This document shows positions 13,763-21,651 of a stretch of 30,645 nucleotides of DNA, in pieces. The stretch lies in contig JANPJD010000243.1 in assembly GCA_031425325.1 (NCBI GenBank), forward strand, positions 1 to 30,645, read 5' to 3'. The notes under the pieces are model-generated. The model did not search any database. It saw only the letters and a list, made by a program, of their open reading frames with translations, and had not been told where the DNA came from. A program made the translations under genes and the position numbers. This DNA is from Aliitabrizicola sp031425325. GTDB lineage: Bacteria; Pseudomonadota; Alphaproteobacteria; Rhodobacterales; Rhodobacteraceae. Every line of letters begins with the position of its first letter. Positions within the stretch are counted from its first letter, which is position 1.

Positions 13763-14956
13763 TCACACGCGCTTAACATCCGGCAGGAACACCGCGAGCA
13801 ACCCGATCAGCGGCAGGAACGAGCAGAGCCGGAACACATACTCGATCGAGGTCTTGTCCGCGATCAGCCCGATTGCCGCCGCACCGAGGCCGCCAAGCCC
13901 GAAGGCCAGGCCGAAGAACAGGCCCGCGACGAGCCCCACCTTGGCGGGCATCAGGTCCTGCGCGTAGACGATGATCGCGGGGAAGGCCGAGGCCATAATG
14001 AGGCCCGCCAGAGAGGCCACAGCCACCGTCGCGCCAAGTCCCAGATAGGGGATCGCCACCGCCAGCGGAAAGACCCCGAGGATCGACACCCAGATCACCC
14101 GCTTGCGTCCGATCCGGTCGCCGATGGGGCCGCCGATGATCGTGCCGACCGCGACGGCGGCAAGGAACAGGAACAGATAGACCTGCGACTGTGCCACGCC
14201 GACGTCGAACCGCTCGATCAGGTAAAAGGTGAAGTAGCTCGAATAGGCCGCCATGTAGACGAACTTCGAGAAGGTCAGCAGGATCAGCACGATGATGGCC
14301 CGCCGGACGATGCGGGGCGGGAGCGCGGCAGTCAGGGCCCGCCCGCGCGCGGCGCGCATCCGGCTGAACCCCTCGGCCCGGTACCAGCGCCCGACGACGA
14401 ACAGCAGGACCATCCCGATCAGCGCGACCCCGCCAAACCACTCGATGCTGATCTGCCCGAAGGGCACCACGATGAAGGCTGCAAGCAGCGGCCCCAGCGC
14501 CGAGCCCGCATTGCCGCCGACCTGGAAGACCGACTGCGCGAAGCCGGGCCGGGCGCCCGCGGCAAGCCGTGCGATCCGGCTCGATTCAGGGTGGAAGACC
14601 GAACTGCCCATGCCGATCAGGGCGACCGCCGCCAGCACAACGCCGAAGCTCGACGCATGGGCAAACAGTACGAGGCCCGCGAACGAGAGGCCCATGCCGA
14701 ACACCAGCGAATAGGGTTGCGGCCGGCGGTCGGTGTAAAGCCCGACGAGCGGTTGCAGCAGCGAGGCCGTGCCCTGGAACACGAAGGTGATGAGGCCGAT
14801 CTGCGCGAAGCTTAGGGCGAGGCCGTCCTTCAGGATCGGGTAGATCGCCGGGATCAGCGACTGCATGAGGTCGTTCAGAAGATGCCCGAAGGCCACCGCC
14901 AGGATGATCGGCACGAGTGTCGCTTCGGCGCGCAGGTCAGGCTCTGTCGTGGTCAT
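13763..14956 (-). CDS. MFS transporter, fosmidomycin-resistance (Fsr) type
   Basis: A 397-residue inner-membrane protein with about 12 hydrophobic helices. The N-terminal segment AFGHLLNDLMQSLIPAIYP and the loop LVGLYTDRRPQP are typical of Fsr-like major facilitator exporters, as is GMGSSVFHPESSRIARLAAG. Known members export fosmidomycin and other small molecules by proton antiport; the physiological substrate here is unknown. I chose the ATG at 14956, with GGAG eight bases upstream, over a TTG start at 14986. It lies 51 bases downstream of the cytochrome c gene on the same strand, so the two may be co-transcribed. A basic cytoplasmic loop between helices 6 and 7 (SRMRAARGRALTAALPPR) is as expected. 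Confidence 0.9.
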   Translation of the reverse strand: MTTTEPDLRAEATLVPIILAVAFGHLLNDLMQSLIPAIYPILKDGLALSFAQIGLITFVFQGTASLLQPLVGLYTDRRPQPYSLVFGMGLSFAGLVLFAHASSFGVVLAAVALIGMGSSVFHPESSRIARLAAGARPGFAQSVFQVGGNAGSALGPLLAAFIVVPFGQISIEWFGGVALIGMVLLFVVGRWYRAEGFSRMRAARGRALTAALPPRIVRRAIIVLILLTFSKFVYMAAYSSYFTFYLIERFDVGVAQSQVYLFLFLAAVAVGTIIGGPIGDRIGRKRVIWVSILGVFPLAVAIPYLGLGATVAVASLAGLIMASAFPAIIVYAQDLMPAKVGLVAGLFFGLAFGLGGLGAAAIGLIADKTSIEYVFRLCSFLPLIGLLAVFLPDVKRV

Positions 14957-15007
14957 GCGCGATGCTCCGGCTTTGGCGGGCATCAAGGCCCGTCGTGCGG
15001 CGCATTG

Positions 15008-15916
15008 TCAATTCGCCGCAGGGGGCACGGGCGGCACTTTCGCCAGATAGGCGGCGATGGCGCGGCGGTCCGTCTCGGGCAGGCGGGCGAGGTTTTCCAC
15101 GACCAGCGCCATGTGCCCGCCGGCGCTGTCGTAGTCGGGGGTGAAGCCGCTGGTGAAGTATTCGACCAGCTCGTCCTGCGACCAGTCGAGCGCGCCGGGG
15201 GTGATGTTGGGCACCTGCGCGCGGCCGTTGGCATCGGCAAAGTCGGGCGCGCCGCCCAGCCAGCGCGCTTTGTCGAGGTTGCCGAGTGCCCCGCGCGGCG
15301 TGTGACATTCGGCACAATGCGCCATCGCCTCGACCAGATAGCGGCCGCGTGTCTCCTCGGGGGTGAGGTCGGCGTTCAGCACGGGCGCGTCGTCGAGAAA
15401 GAGCAGGTTCCAGCCCCCGACGAGGCGCCGGATCGAGAAGGGAAAGGCGAGGTCATGCGGCCCGTTCGGGCTCGCATCGGCAGGCAGGGTCACGAGGTAG
15501 GCGTGCAGGTCCGCGATGTCCTGCCGCTCCATCCGCGTATAGGCGGGGTAGGGAAAGACAGGGTAGAGGTGCCGCCCCTCGGGGTCGATGCCGCGCTGCA
15601 TGGCGTTCGCCAGGTCGAGCATGCTCCACCCGCCGATGCCATGCGTCGCGTCCTGCGAGATGTTGGGGGCGATGAAGCTGCCGAAGGGCGAGGCAAAGCG
15701 CTGCCCGCCCGCAAGGACCAGTTGCGCCTCGCCCGTCGCACCGGGAGCCATGTGGCACGAGGCGCAGCCCGTGGCGTGGAACACCTGCTCGCCGCGCAAG
15801 GGATCGCCCGAAATCCCCGCCATCGCATCGGCGGGCAGGGGCGACGGGCGGGTCGCGGCCCAGAAGACCCCGAGGCCGAGTGCGGTCAGTACCAGAAGCC
15901 ACAGGATGATCCGCAT
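15008..15916 (-). CDS. Membrane-anchored diheme cytochrome c
   Basis: A 302-residue protein with an N-terminal anchor or signal sequence (MRIILWLLVLTALGLGVF) and two covalent haem sites, CASCH at 51-55 and CAECH at 201-205. The stretch HLYPVFPYPAYTRM between them is typical of cytochrome subunits of membrane alcohol, gluconate and aldehyde dehydrogenases, and of related diheme electron carriers. It should face the periplasm and pass electrons to the respiratory chain. No dehydrogenase subunit is adjacent in this window, so the partner is unknown; the PQQ sugar dehydrogenase fragment at the left edge is 15 kb away. The ATG at 15916 has GAGGGGGG upstream; a GTG at 15934 is possible. Its downstream neighbour is the MFS exporter. 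Confidence 0.88.
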   Translation of the reverse strand: MRIILWLLVLTALGLGVFWAATRPSPLPADAMAGISGDPLRGEQVFHATGCASCHMAPGATGEAQLVLAGGQRFASPFGSFIAPNISQDATHGIGGWSMLDLANAMQRGIDPEGRHLYPVFPYPAYTRMERQDIADLHAYLVTLPADASPNGPHDLAFPFSIRRLVGGWNLLFLDDAPVLNADLTPEETRGRYLVEAMAHCAECHTPRGALGNLDKARWLGGAPDFADANGRAQVPNITPGALDWSQDELVEYFTSGFTPDYDSAGGHMALVVENLARLPETDRRAIAAYLAKVPPVPPAAN

Positions 15917-15994
15917 CGCGCCCCCCTCAACCACACGTCATCCTAGCGCGTCCGGCGCGCGCCGCCATCACCCCTGCCTCTCGCGCTGAGGGGT

Positions 15995-16014
15995 CCGGGG
16001 GGCTTTCCCCCCGG
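15995..16014 (-). terminator. Hairpin terminator downstream of hpt
   Basis: CCGGGGGG (15995-16002) pairs perfectly with CCCCCCGG (16007-16014) around the four-base loop CTTT. It lies 80 bases beyond the hpt stop and 79 bases upstream of the cytochrome c start, all on the minus strand, so it probably separates the two units. There is no T-run, as is common in this group. Confidence 0.65.
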
Positions 16015-16094
16015 GCCATGGGCCGATCGCTCATCACCGAGGGGGTACTTGCGCCGAAACGAAGCCGGGGCGTCAGTCTGTGAGAAACCGGGGT

Positions 16095-16634
16095 TCAGTC
16101 GGTGAAGCGGACCTTGCCGATATAGGGCAGGTTGCGGTTCCGCTGCGCGAAGTCGATGCCGTAGCCCACGACGAATTCGTCGGGGATCTCGAAGCCGGTC
16201 CAGGTGGCGCGCACGGGCACCTCGCGCCGCGAGGGCTTGTCCAAGAGCGCGCAGACCTCGAGCCGGGCGGGGGCCCGCGAGCGCAGCAGGCCGAGGACAT
16301 GGTGCAGCGTGAAGCCCGTGTCGACGATGTCCTCGACCACCAGCACGTCGCGGCCCGCGATCTCGCCGCGCAGGTCCTTGAGGATGCGTACCTCGCGCGA
16401 CGACTCTGTTCCGTCGCCGTAGGACGATGCCTCGAGGAAGTCGACCTCGACGGGCAGGTCGATCTCGCGCACGAGGTCGGCGATGAAGACGAACGAGCCG
16501 CGCAGAAGGCCCACGACGATCAGCCGCTCGGAGCCCGCGTAATGGGCCGTGATCTCTCGCGCCAGGGTCTCGACCCGTGCTGCGATTGCCTTGGCCGAGA
16601 TGAGTTCGTCGATCACGTAAGGTCGATGCGGCAT
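16095..16634 (-). CDS. hpt: Hypoxanthine phosphoribosyltransferase
   Basis: A 179-residue cytoplasmic purine-salvage enzyme that converts hypoxanthine (and usually guanine) plus PRPP to IMP or GMP. The PRPP-binding motif VLVVEDIVDTGFTL ends at 110, with the acidic pair Glu101-Asp102 and the catalytic-base Asp105. The flexible loop is ASSYGDGTES (69-78), and the purine-binding Lys is in LLDKPSRR. The length is normal for the family. The ATG has AAGGGG six bases upstream. It is divergent from the COQ10/RatA-type gene and followed by a hairpin. Confidence 0.95.
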   Translation of the reverse strand: MPHRPYVIDELISAKAIAARVETLAREITAHYAGSERLIVVGLLRGSFVFIADLVREIDLPVEVDFLEASSYGDGTESSREVRILKDLRGEIAGRDVLVVEDIVDTGFTLHHVLGLLRSRAPARLEVCALLDKPSRREVPVRATWTGFEIPDEFVVGYGIDFAQRNRNLPYIGKVRFTD

Positions 16635-16701
16635 GCGGGCCCCTTGATTTCCCCCGCCCGTTTAACCAGAAGCCAGCGCCAAGTCACCCCGGGGATCGCC
16701 C

Positions 16702-17175
16702 ATGCCGACGCATTCCGAGACCAAGTTGCTGCCCTACAGCGCGGACCAGATGTACGACCTCGTGGCGGATGTCGCGCGCTATCCCGAGTTCCTGCCCTGG
16801 AACTCGGCGGCGCGCATCACCTCGCGCCGGTCCGTGACGGGCGAGGGCGGCGAGGCGGGCGAGGTGATGGAGGCGGACCTTGTGATCTCGTTCAAGGTGT
16901 TCCGCGAGCGCTTCGCAAGCCGCGTGACGCTGTGGCCTGCGCGCAAGCGCATCGACACGGAATACCTCGAGGGGCCGTTCCGGCACATGAAATCCTACTG
17001 GCAGTTCCGCGAGCGCGAGGCGGGCGGCTGCGAGGTGGAGTTCTTCGTGGACTTCGAGTTCCGCAACCGCGTGCTGCAGGGGATCATCGGGGTCGTCTTC
17101 AACGATGCCATGCAGCGCGTGGTCCGCGCCTTCGAGCGGCGGGCGGCCGCGCTTTACGGGCCGAAGATGGGGTAG
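16702..17175 (+). CDS. COQ10/RatA family START-domain protein
   Basis: A 157-residue single-domain START/SRPBCC-fold protein. Family marks are SADQMYDLVADVARYPEFLP near the start, FKVFRERFASRVTL in the middle, LEGPFRHMKSYWQF, and VEFFVDFEFRNRVLQ, ending with a helix that closes the pocket. The eukaryotic homologue COQ10 binds ubiquinone and helps its delivery or synthesis. The E. coli homologue was named RatA for an effect on ribosome association, so automatic names differ; the quinone role is more plausible in an alphaproteobacterium. The ATG follows GGGGAT. It is divergent from hpt and convergent with pncC, from which it is separated by a nine-pair hairpin. Confidence 0.9.
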   Translation: MPTHSETKLLPYSADQMYDLVADVARYPEFLPWNSAARITSRRSVTGEGGEAGEVMEADLVISFKVFRERFASRVTLWPARKRIDTEYLEGPFRHMKSYWQFREREAGGCEVEFFVDFEFRNRVLQGIIGVVFNDAMQRVVRAFERRAAALYGPKMG

Positions 17176-17225
17176 GGCGCAGAGGACCGGACAGAAACGA
17201 GCCTGTCGGGGGGAAGGCAGGCGCA

Positions 17226-17253
17226 GCCGGATTTGTCGACAAAGAAATCCGGC
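17226..17253. terminator. Bidirectional terminator between COQ10/RatA gene and pncC
   Basis: GCCGGATTT (17226-17234) and AAATCCGGC (17245-17253) form a perfect nine-pair stem around a ten-base loop. The site lies between two convergent stop codons at 17175 and 17267. The A/T pairs at the top of the stem are unusual for a terminator, but the position is exactly right. Confidence 0.65.
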
Positions 17254-17266
17254 AAGACCGGCTCGC

Positions 17267-17734
17267 TCAGATGGCTTGGTTCAACATCTCTAACGCCCGC
17301 GCCACGCTCGCCGCCCGCACCGCCGACCGCCCGAGCGCCCCGAACTCCTCCGTCTCCCTCCGGGTCGGCGATCCCCGCCGGGCGAGCGCGAAGCAGACGC
17401 GGCCCTCGGGTTTGAACTCGGAGCCGCCGGGGCCGGCGATACCGGTGATGGCGACGGCCAGCACCGCCTCCGACCGGGCGAGCGCGCCCTCGGCCATCTC
17501 GGCGGCGACCTCTTGGCTGACCGCGCCGTGGGCGTCGAGCGTTGCCTCGCGCACGCCAAGCATCTGCACCTTGGCCGCGTTGGAATAGGTGACGAAGCCC
17601 CGCTCGAAGACGTCGGAAGACCCCGGCACCTCGGTCAGCGCGGCCGACACAAGCCCTCCGGTGCAGCTTTCTGCGGTGGCGATCCGCACCCCCGCCGCGC
17701 GGGCGCGGGCCAGCACACCGGCCGCAAGGCTCAT
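17267..17734 (-). CDS. pncC: CinA C-terminal domain protein, nicotinamide-nucleotide amidase
   Basis: A 155-residue stand-alone CinA C-terminal domain. It is expected to deamidate nicotinamide mononucleotide to nicotinate mononucleotide, recycling the NMN released by DNA ligase. The catalytic-serine motif ESCTGG is at 22-27 and the YSNAAK motif at 50-55. GIAGPGGSEFKPEGRVCFAL follows, which is the conserved core of the family. There is no N-terminal molybdopterin-like domain, as in E. coli PncC (YgaD). Its ATG overlaps the pgpA stop as ATGA (17731-17734), so translation is probably coupled. It is the last gene of ispDF-pgpA-pncC. Confidence 0.92.
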   Translation of the reverse strand: MSLAAGVLARARAAGVRIATAESCTGGLVSAALTEVPGSSDVFERGFVTYSNAAKVQMLGVREATLDAHGAVSQEVAAEMAEGALARSEAVLAVAITGIAGPGGSEFKPEGRVCFALARRGSPTRRETEEFGALGRSAVRAASVARALEMLNQAI

Positions 17735-18228
17735 GCGAAGAGCCAGAGGTGCCAGAGCGCGCCGAGCGCGATCACGCACAGGCCCGCAAAAAGGCCTGCC
17801 CAAAGGTCGTCGACCATCACGCCCCGGATGCCGCCCTCGCGGTCTGCGCGCCCGACAAGCCACGGCTTGCGGATGTCGAAGGCGCGAAACAACAGGAACG
17901 CCCCGACCCAGGCGGGCCAGGGCAGCCAGTCGGGCGACCCGTTCGGGCCACCGAGGAAGGCCGCGGCGGGGATCAGAAGCGCCAACCACTGGCCTGCAAT
18001 CTCGTCGATCACCACCTCGTCGGGGTCCTGATCGGCGAGACCCGGAAGATAGCGCGCGCAAGCCCAGAAGCCCGCGAGCACCACGCCCAGCGTCGCCAGT
18101 GCCAACAGCCAGACCCCGCCCAGCCAGTGCAGCCCGAGCCCCGTCGCAATTGCCGCGGCACTGGCCCAGGTGCCCGGGGCAGGGCGCAGGTGACCCAGCC
18201 CGAAGACGGTGGCGACCGCGCGGCTCAT
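17731..18228 (-). CDS. pgpA: Phosphatidylglycerophosphatase A
   Basis: A 165-residue inner-membrane enzyme that dephosphorylates phosphatidylglycerophosphate to phosphatidylglycerol. The family signature is seen in GLGHLRPAPGTWASAAAI at the N-terminus, the acidic active-site helix DPDEVVIDEIAGQWLALL at about 68-85, and FRAFDIRKPW followed by GGIRGVMVDDLWAGLFAG. These carry the conserved acidic residues that bind metal. Three to four hydrophobic helices are visible. The ATG at 18228 overlaps the ispDF stop as ATGA (18225-18228), and its own stop overlaps pncC in the same way. Confidence 0.94.
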   Translation of the reverse strand: MSRAVATVFGLGHLRPAPGTWASAAAIATGLGLHWLGGVWLLALATLGVVLAGFWACARYLPGLADQDPDEVVIDEIAGQWLALLIPAAAFLGGPNGSPDWLPWPAWVGAFLLFRAFDIRKPWLVGRADREGGIRGVMVDDLWAGLFAGLCVIALGALWHLWLFA

Positions 18229-19355
18229 GCCGAGACCAGCGTCGCGGTTGCAAGCGCCGCGATGCCCTCTTCGCGGCCAGTGAAACCGAGGCGCTCGGAC
18301 GTGGTGGCCTTGACGCTGACGCGCGACGCCTCGACGCCCAGGATGGCGGCCAGCGCCTCGCGCATCGCGGGGGCGTGGGGGCCGACCTTGGGACGCTCGC
18401 AGACCAGCGTCACGTCGGCATGGGTCAGCCGGAAGCCGCGCTCGGCGACGAGGGCTGCGGCATGCGACAGGAAGATGCGGCTCGCGGCACCTTTCCACTG
18501 CGGGTCCGAGGGTGGGAAATGACGGCCGATGTCGCCTTCGGCCAGCGCGCCATAGATCGCGTCGGTCAGCGCGTGCATCCCCACATCGGCGTCGGAATGA
18601 CCCACAAGGCCCGCGCCATGCGGCACGGCGACACCGCACAGCCACACATGGTCGCCCGGCCCGAAGGCATGCACGTCGAACCCGTTGCCCATCCTCACAT
18701 CCATGCCGCGCGCCTTCATGATACGTTCGGCGCGAAAGAAGTCGCCGGGGAGGGTGATCTTGATGTTGTCCTCGTCGCCCTCGACGATGGTCACGTCAAG
18801 GCCCGCCGCGCGGGCGACCTCGACATCGTCCATCGCCCCGCCCCGATGGGCGCGGTGGGCGGTGAGGATGGCGTCGAAGCGGAAGGCCTGCGGGGTCTGG
18901 GCACGGAACAGGCCCGCCCGGTCCTCGGTCCCCGTGACGCGGCCCTGCACCCCGCGCCAGAGCGCATCGGTGATCCCGATCGCCGGGGCGGCGGCGGCGG
19001 CGTGGTCGAGCGCGGACAGAAGCCGCGCCACCAGCGCGTCGGGCAGGCAGGGCCGCGCGCCGTCATGGATCAGCACCTGCGCCACATCCGCGCCCGACAG
19101 CGCCTCGAGCGCGGCGCGCACCGAGGCGTCGCGCGTGGCCCCGCCCTCGACCAGCATGAGGCCGGGAAACAGCGCTTCTGCATGGGCCCGGTCGCCGGGA
19201 TGGATGACAAGCACAACACGCTCGACCAGACGCGACAGCGTGCCCACGGCATGCGCGACAAGCGGGCGGCCCGCCAGCGGCTGCCACTGCTTGGGCAGCG
19301 CGCCGCCCGCGCGCGTGCCGCGCCCCGCCGCCACGATGATCGCCGCGCGTGTCAT
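18225..19355 (-). CDS. ispDF: Bifunctional IspD/IspF, methylerythritol phosphate pathway
   Basis: A 376-residue fusion. The N-terminal IspD part (about 1-215) makes CDP-methylerythritol; its CTP-binding loop reads AAGRGTRAGGALPKQW at 9-24. The C-terminal IspF part, from about 218, forms 2-C-methylerythritol 2,4-cyclodiphosphate. Its metal-binding motif is GFDVHAFG, followed by GLVGHSDADVGMHA and EGDIGRHFPPSDPQWKGA. The fusion is common in alphaproteobacteria; IspE acts between the two steps and is not here. The ATG at 19355 has AAGGGGG upstream; the frame is open to 19448 but the added part lacks similarity. It is first in an operon with pgpA and pncC and is divergent from dusB. Confidence 0.95.
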   Translation of the reverse strand: MTRAAIIVAAGRGTRAGGALPKQWQPLAGRPLVAHAVGTLSRLVERVVLVIHPGDRAHAEALFPGLMLVEGGATRDASVRAALEALSGADVAQVLIHDGARPCLPDALVARLLSALDHAAAAAPAIGITDALWRGVQGRVTGTEDRAGLFRAQTPQAFRFDAILTAHRAHRGGAMDDVEVARAAGLDVTIVEGDEDNIKITLPGDFFRAERIMKARGMDVRMGNGFDVHAFGPGDHVWLCGVAVPHGAGLVGHSDADVGMHALTDAIYGALAEGDIGRHFPPSDPQWKGAASRIFLSHAAALVAERGFRLTHADVTLVCERPKVGPHAPAMREALAAILGVEASRVSVKATTSERLGFTGREEGIAALATATLVSA

Positions 19356-19424
19356 GCGCCCCCTTTTTCGTCCGCCCCTGCTTAGGACAACGCAGCGAGG
19401 GTGACAATCCGGCGAGACTTGCCA

Positions 19425-19453
19425 GGCAGGCGCCCATTTTTTGGGCATCTGCC
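19425..19453. promoter_or_regulatory. Interrupted inverted repeat in the ispDF/dusB divergent region
   Basis: GGCAG (19425-19429) and CTGCC (19449-19453) flank GCCCA (19432-19436) and TGGGC (19442-19446) around five T residues. Two mismatched bases on each side separate the arms. The genes on either side are divergent, so a terminator is not expected here. An operator for a dimeric regulator, or a leader structure of dusB, is more likely. Confidence 0.5.
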
Positions 19454-19540
19454 GATTTGTGATACGTTTTCGGGGCCCGTGCGATTGTCTCGGCCCGGCA
19501 AGCCGATTAGGCCGAAGGGGTTATACAAGGAACCCGGCGC

Positions 19541-20533
19541 GTGTCCTTTCTACTGACAAATGCTTCGAGCGACGTCCGCATCGATCCTCCGGTTCTGTTG
19601 GCCCCGCTGGCGGGGATCACCGATCTGCCGTTCCGGCGGCTTGTCGCCTCGTTCGGCGCAGGGCTTGTGGTCAGCGAGATGGTCGCGAGCCAGGAGGTCG
19701 TGCAGGCCCGTCCGCTGGCGCGGGCGCGGGCCGATCTGGGGTTCGGCGAGCAGGCGACCTCGGTGCAGCTTGCGGGGCGCGAGCCTTACTGGATGGCCGA
19801 GGCCGCGCGTTATGTCGAAGCGCAGGGCGCGCGGGTGATCGACATCAACATGGGCTGCCCGGCAAAGAAGGTGACGACCGGCTATTCAGGCTCGGCGCTG
19901 ATGAAGGACCCCGACCACGCGCTGCGCCTGATCGAGGCGGTGGTTGGCGCGGTGAAGGTGCCGGTGACGCTGAAGACCCGGCTCGGCTGGGACGACGCCT
20001 GCCTGAACGCACCCGACCTTGCACGGCGCGCGGAAGGGGCCGGGGTCTCGATGGTCACGATCCACGGGCGCACGCGCTGCCAGTTCTACACGGGGGCCGC
20101 CGATTGGGCCGCAATCCGTGCGGTAAGGCAGGCGGTCACGATCCCGGTGATCGCGAATGGCGACATTGTGGATGCAGGCACTGCGGCCACCGCGCTGCGG
20201 CTTTCAGGCGCGGATGGCGTGATGGTCGGGCGCGGGGCGCAAGGCGCGCCCTGGCGGCTGGCCGAGATCGCCCATGCGCTGTTCGGCACGCCCGCTCCGC
20301 GCGTGCCCTCGGGCGCGGCCCTCGCCGACATGGTGGTCGCGCATTACGAGGCGATGCTGGCCTTCTACGGCACCGGGCTCGGCCTGAAGATGGCGCGTAA
20401 GCACCTTGGCTGGTATCTGGCCCATGCGGGCTGCGAGGCGCATCGCGGACAGGTGCTGACCGCGACGACCCCCGCCACGGTGATCCGCCTGCTGCGCGGG
20501 GCGTTCCAGTCGCCCGACCGCGAGGCGGCATGA
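19541..20533 (+). CDS. dusB: tRNA-dihydrouridine synthase B (NifR3)
   Basis: A 330-residue flavoenzyme that reduces uridine to dihydrouridine in tRNA. It has an N-terminal TIM barrel with FMN contacts (LAPLAGITDLPFR at 20-32) and the catalytic Cys106 in INMGCPAKKV, plus TIHGRTRCQFYTG and the phosphate-binding GADGVMVGRGAQG. A helical tRNA-binding tail ends in LLRGAF. In Rhodobacter capsulatus this gene is called nifR3 and heads the nitrogen-regulation operon nifR3-ntrB-ntrC, exactly as here. The GTG start has AAGGAA nine bases upstream. Its stop overlaps the ntrB start as ATGA, so expression is probably coupled. Confidence 0.95.
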   Translation: MSFLLTNASSDVRIDPPVLLAPLAGITDLPFRRLVASFGAGLVVSEMVASQEVVQARPLARARADLGFGEQATSVQLAGREPYWMAEAARYVEAQGARVIDINMGCPAKKVTTGYSGSALMKDPDHALRLIEAVVGAVKVPVTLKTRLGWDDACLNAPDLARRAEGAGVSMVTIHGRTRCQFYTGAADWAAIRAVRQAVTIPVIANGDIVDAGTAATALRLSGADGVMVGRGAQGAPWRLAEIAHALFGTPAPRVPSGAALADMVVAHYEAMLAFYGTGLGLKMARKHLGWYLAHAGCEAHRGQVLTATTPATVIRLLRGAFQSPDREAA

Positions 20534-21636
20534 GCCCGTATCGCTCGCCCTACCCGGTGCCGGGGGTGATCTGGGCATCGCTGCCCATCCCGGCCTTCTT
20601 GCTTGACCGACAAGGCCGCATCGCCGAGGCGAACCCGGCCGCAGAGACCTTCCTGAACGCCTCGACCCGGTCGCTTTCCGGCCTGCCCGCCTTCGACCGG
20701 CTGCACATCGACGCCCCGATGGACGAGGCTTTGACGCGCGCACGCGCGAACCAGTCGCCCCTGTTCATCAACGATGTCGACGTGACGACCGGCGAGCGTC
20801 CGCCGGTGCAGTGCAACATCCAGGTCGCGCCGATGCACGACAACCCCGACATGGTGCTCTTGCTGATCGCCCCGCGCGAGATCGCCGACCGGCTTGGGCG
20901 GGCGCTGCATGTCACCTCGGGGGCGAAATCGGCGATCGGCATGGCCGAGATGCTGGCGCATGAGATCAAGAACCCCCTCGCCGGGATCACCGGCGCGGCG
21001 CAGCTTCTGTCGATGGGCCTCGGCGCCGAGGACCGAGAGTTGACCGACCTGATCGTCGAAGAGACGCGGCGGATCGTGAAGCTCTTGGAGCAGGTCGAGC
21101 AGTTCGGCAACCTGCGCCGGCCCGACCTGCGTCCCGTAAACATTCACGACGCGCTCGACCGGGCGCGCAAATCGGCGCTTGTCGGATTTGCCGCGCGCAT
21201 GACGATCCTCGAAAACTACGACCCCTCGCTGCCGCAGACCCTCGCCGACAGCGACCAGCTGATGCAGGTGTTCCTGAACCTTCTGAAGAACGCATCCGAG
21301 GCGGCAGGTCCGCAGGGCGGCGGCACGATCCGGTTGCGGACCTTTTACGACCTGTCGCTGCGGGTGCGGACGGGCGACGGGCCGGGCCGCGCGCTGCCCT
21401 TGCAGATCGAGATCGTGGACGATGGCCCCGGCATTCCGCCCGCCATTGCCGCCGATATCTTCGAGCCCTTCGTCAGCGGGCGCGAGAACGGCACCGGCCT
21501 TGGCCTGGCGCTCGTCAGCAAGATCATCGCCGATCACGGCGGCTGGATCGCGGTCGACTCGGTGCCCGGGCGCACTGTGTTCCGCGTCTCGCTGCCGCTG
21601 GCCCCGAAAGACCCCGCGACGAACAAGAAGACCTGA
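20530..21636 (+). CDS. ntrB: Nitrogen sensor histidine kinase NtrB (GlnL)
   Basis: A 368-residue soluble kinase/phosphatase that controls NtrC in response to PII protein. An N-terminal PAS domain (about 10-115) is followed by the H-box MLAHEIKNPLAGITGAAQ with His144. The ATP-binding domain has N-box FLNLLKNASEA, G1 DDGPGIPP and G2 GTGLGLALVSKII. There is no membrane segment, as usual for NtrB. The ATG overlaps the dusB stop (ATGA at 20530-20533). The next gene, ntrC, starts 15 bases after the stop. Confidence 0.95.
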   Translation: MSPYRSPYPVPGVIWASLPIPAFLLDRQGRIAEANPAAETFLNASTRSLSGLPAFDRLHIDAPMDEALTRARANQSPLFINDVDVTTGERPPVQCNIQVAPMHDNPDMVLLLIAPREIADRLGRALHVTSGAKSAIGMAEMLAHEIKNPLAGITGAAQLLSMGLGAEDRELTDLIVEETRRIVKLLEQVEQFGNLRRPDLRPVNIHDALDRARKSALVGFAARMTILENYDPSLPQTLADSDQLMQVFLNLLKNASEAAGPQGGGTIRLRTFYDLSLRVRTGDGPGRALPLQIEIVDDGPGIPPAIAADIFEPFVSGRENGTGLGLALVSKIIADHGGWIAVDSVPGRTVFRVSLPLAPKDPATNKKT

Positions 21637-21651
21637 CAGGAGAACCTCACC

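Noticed and set aside
12761..14815. 684-codon open frame on the plus strand
   Set aside because: It runs antisense through the ATP-grasp and MFS genes, is rich in Arg, Gly, Asp and His as expected of a high-GC shadow frame, and shows no domain.
16702..17175. RatA toxin of a type II toxin-antitoxin pair
   Set aside because: No antitoxin gene is adjacent, and the sequence fits COQ10-type quinone-binding START proteins; the toxin label is a database convention.
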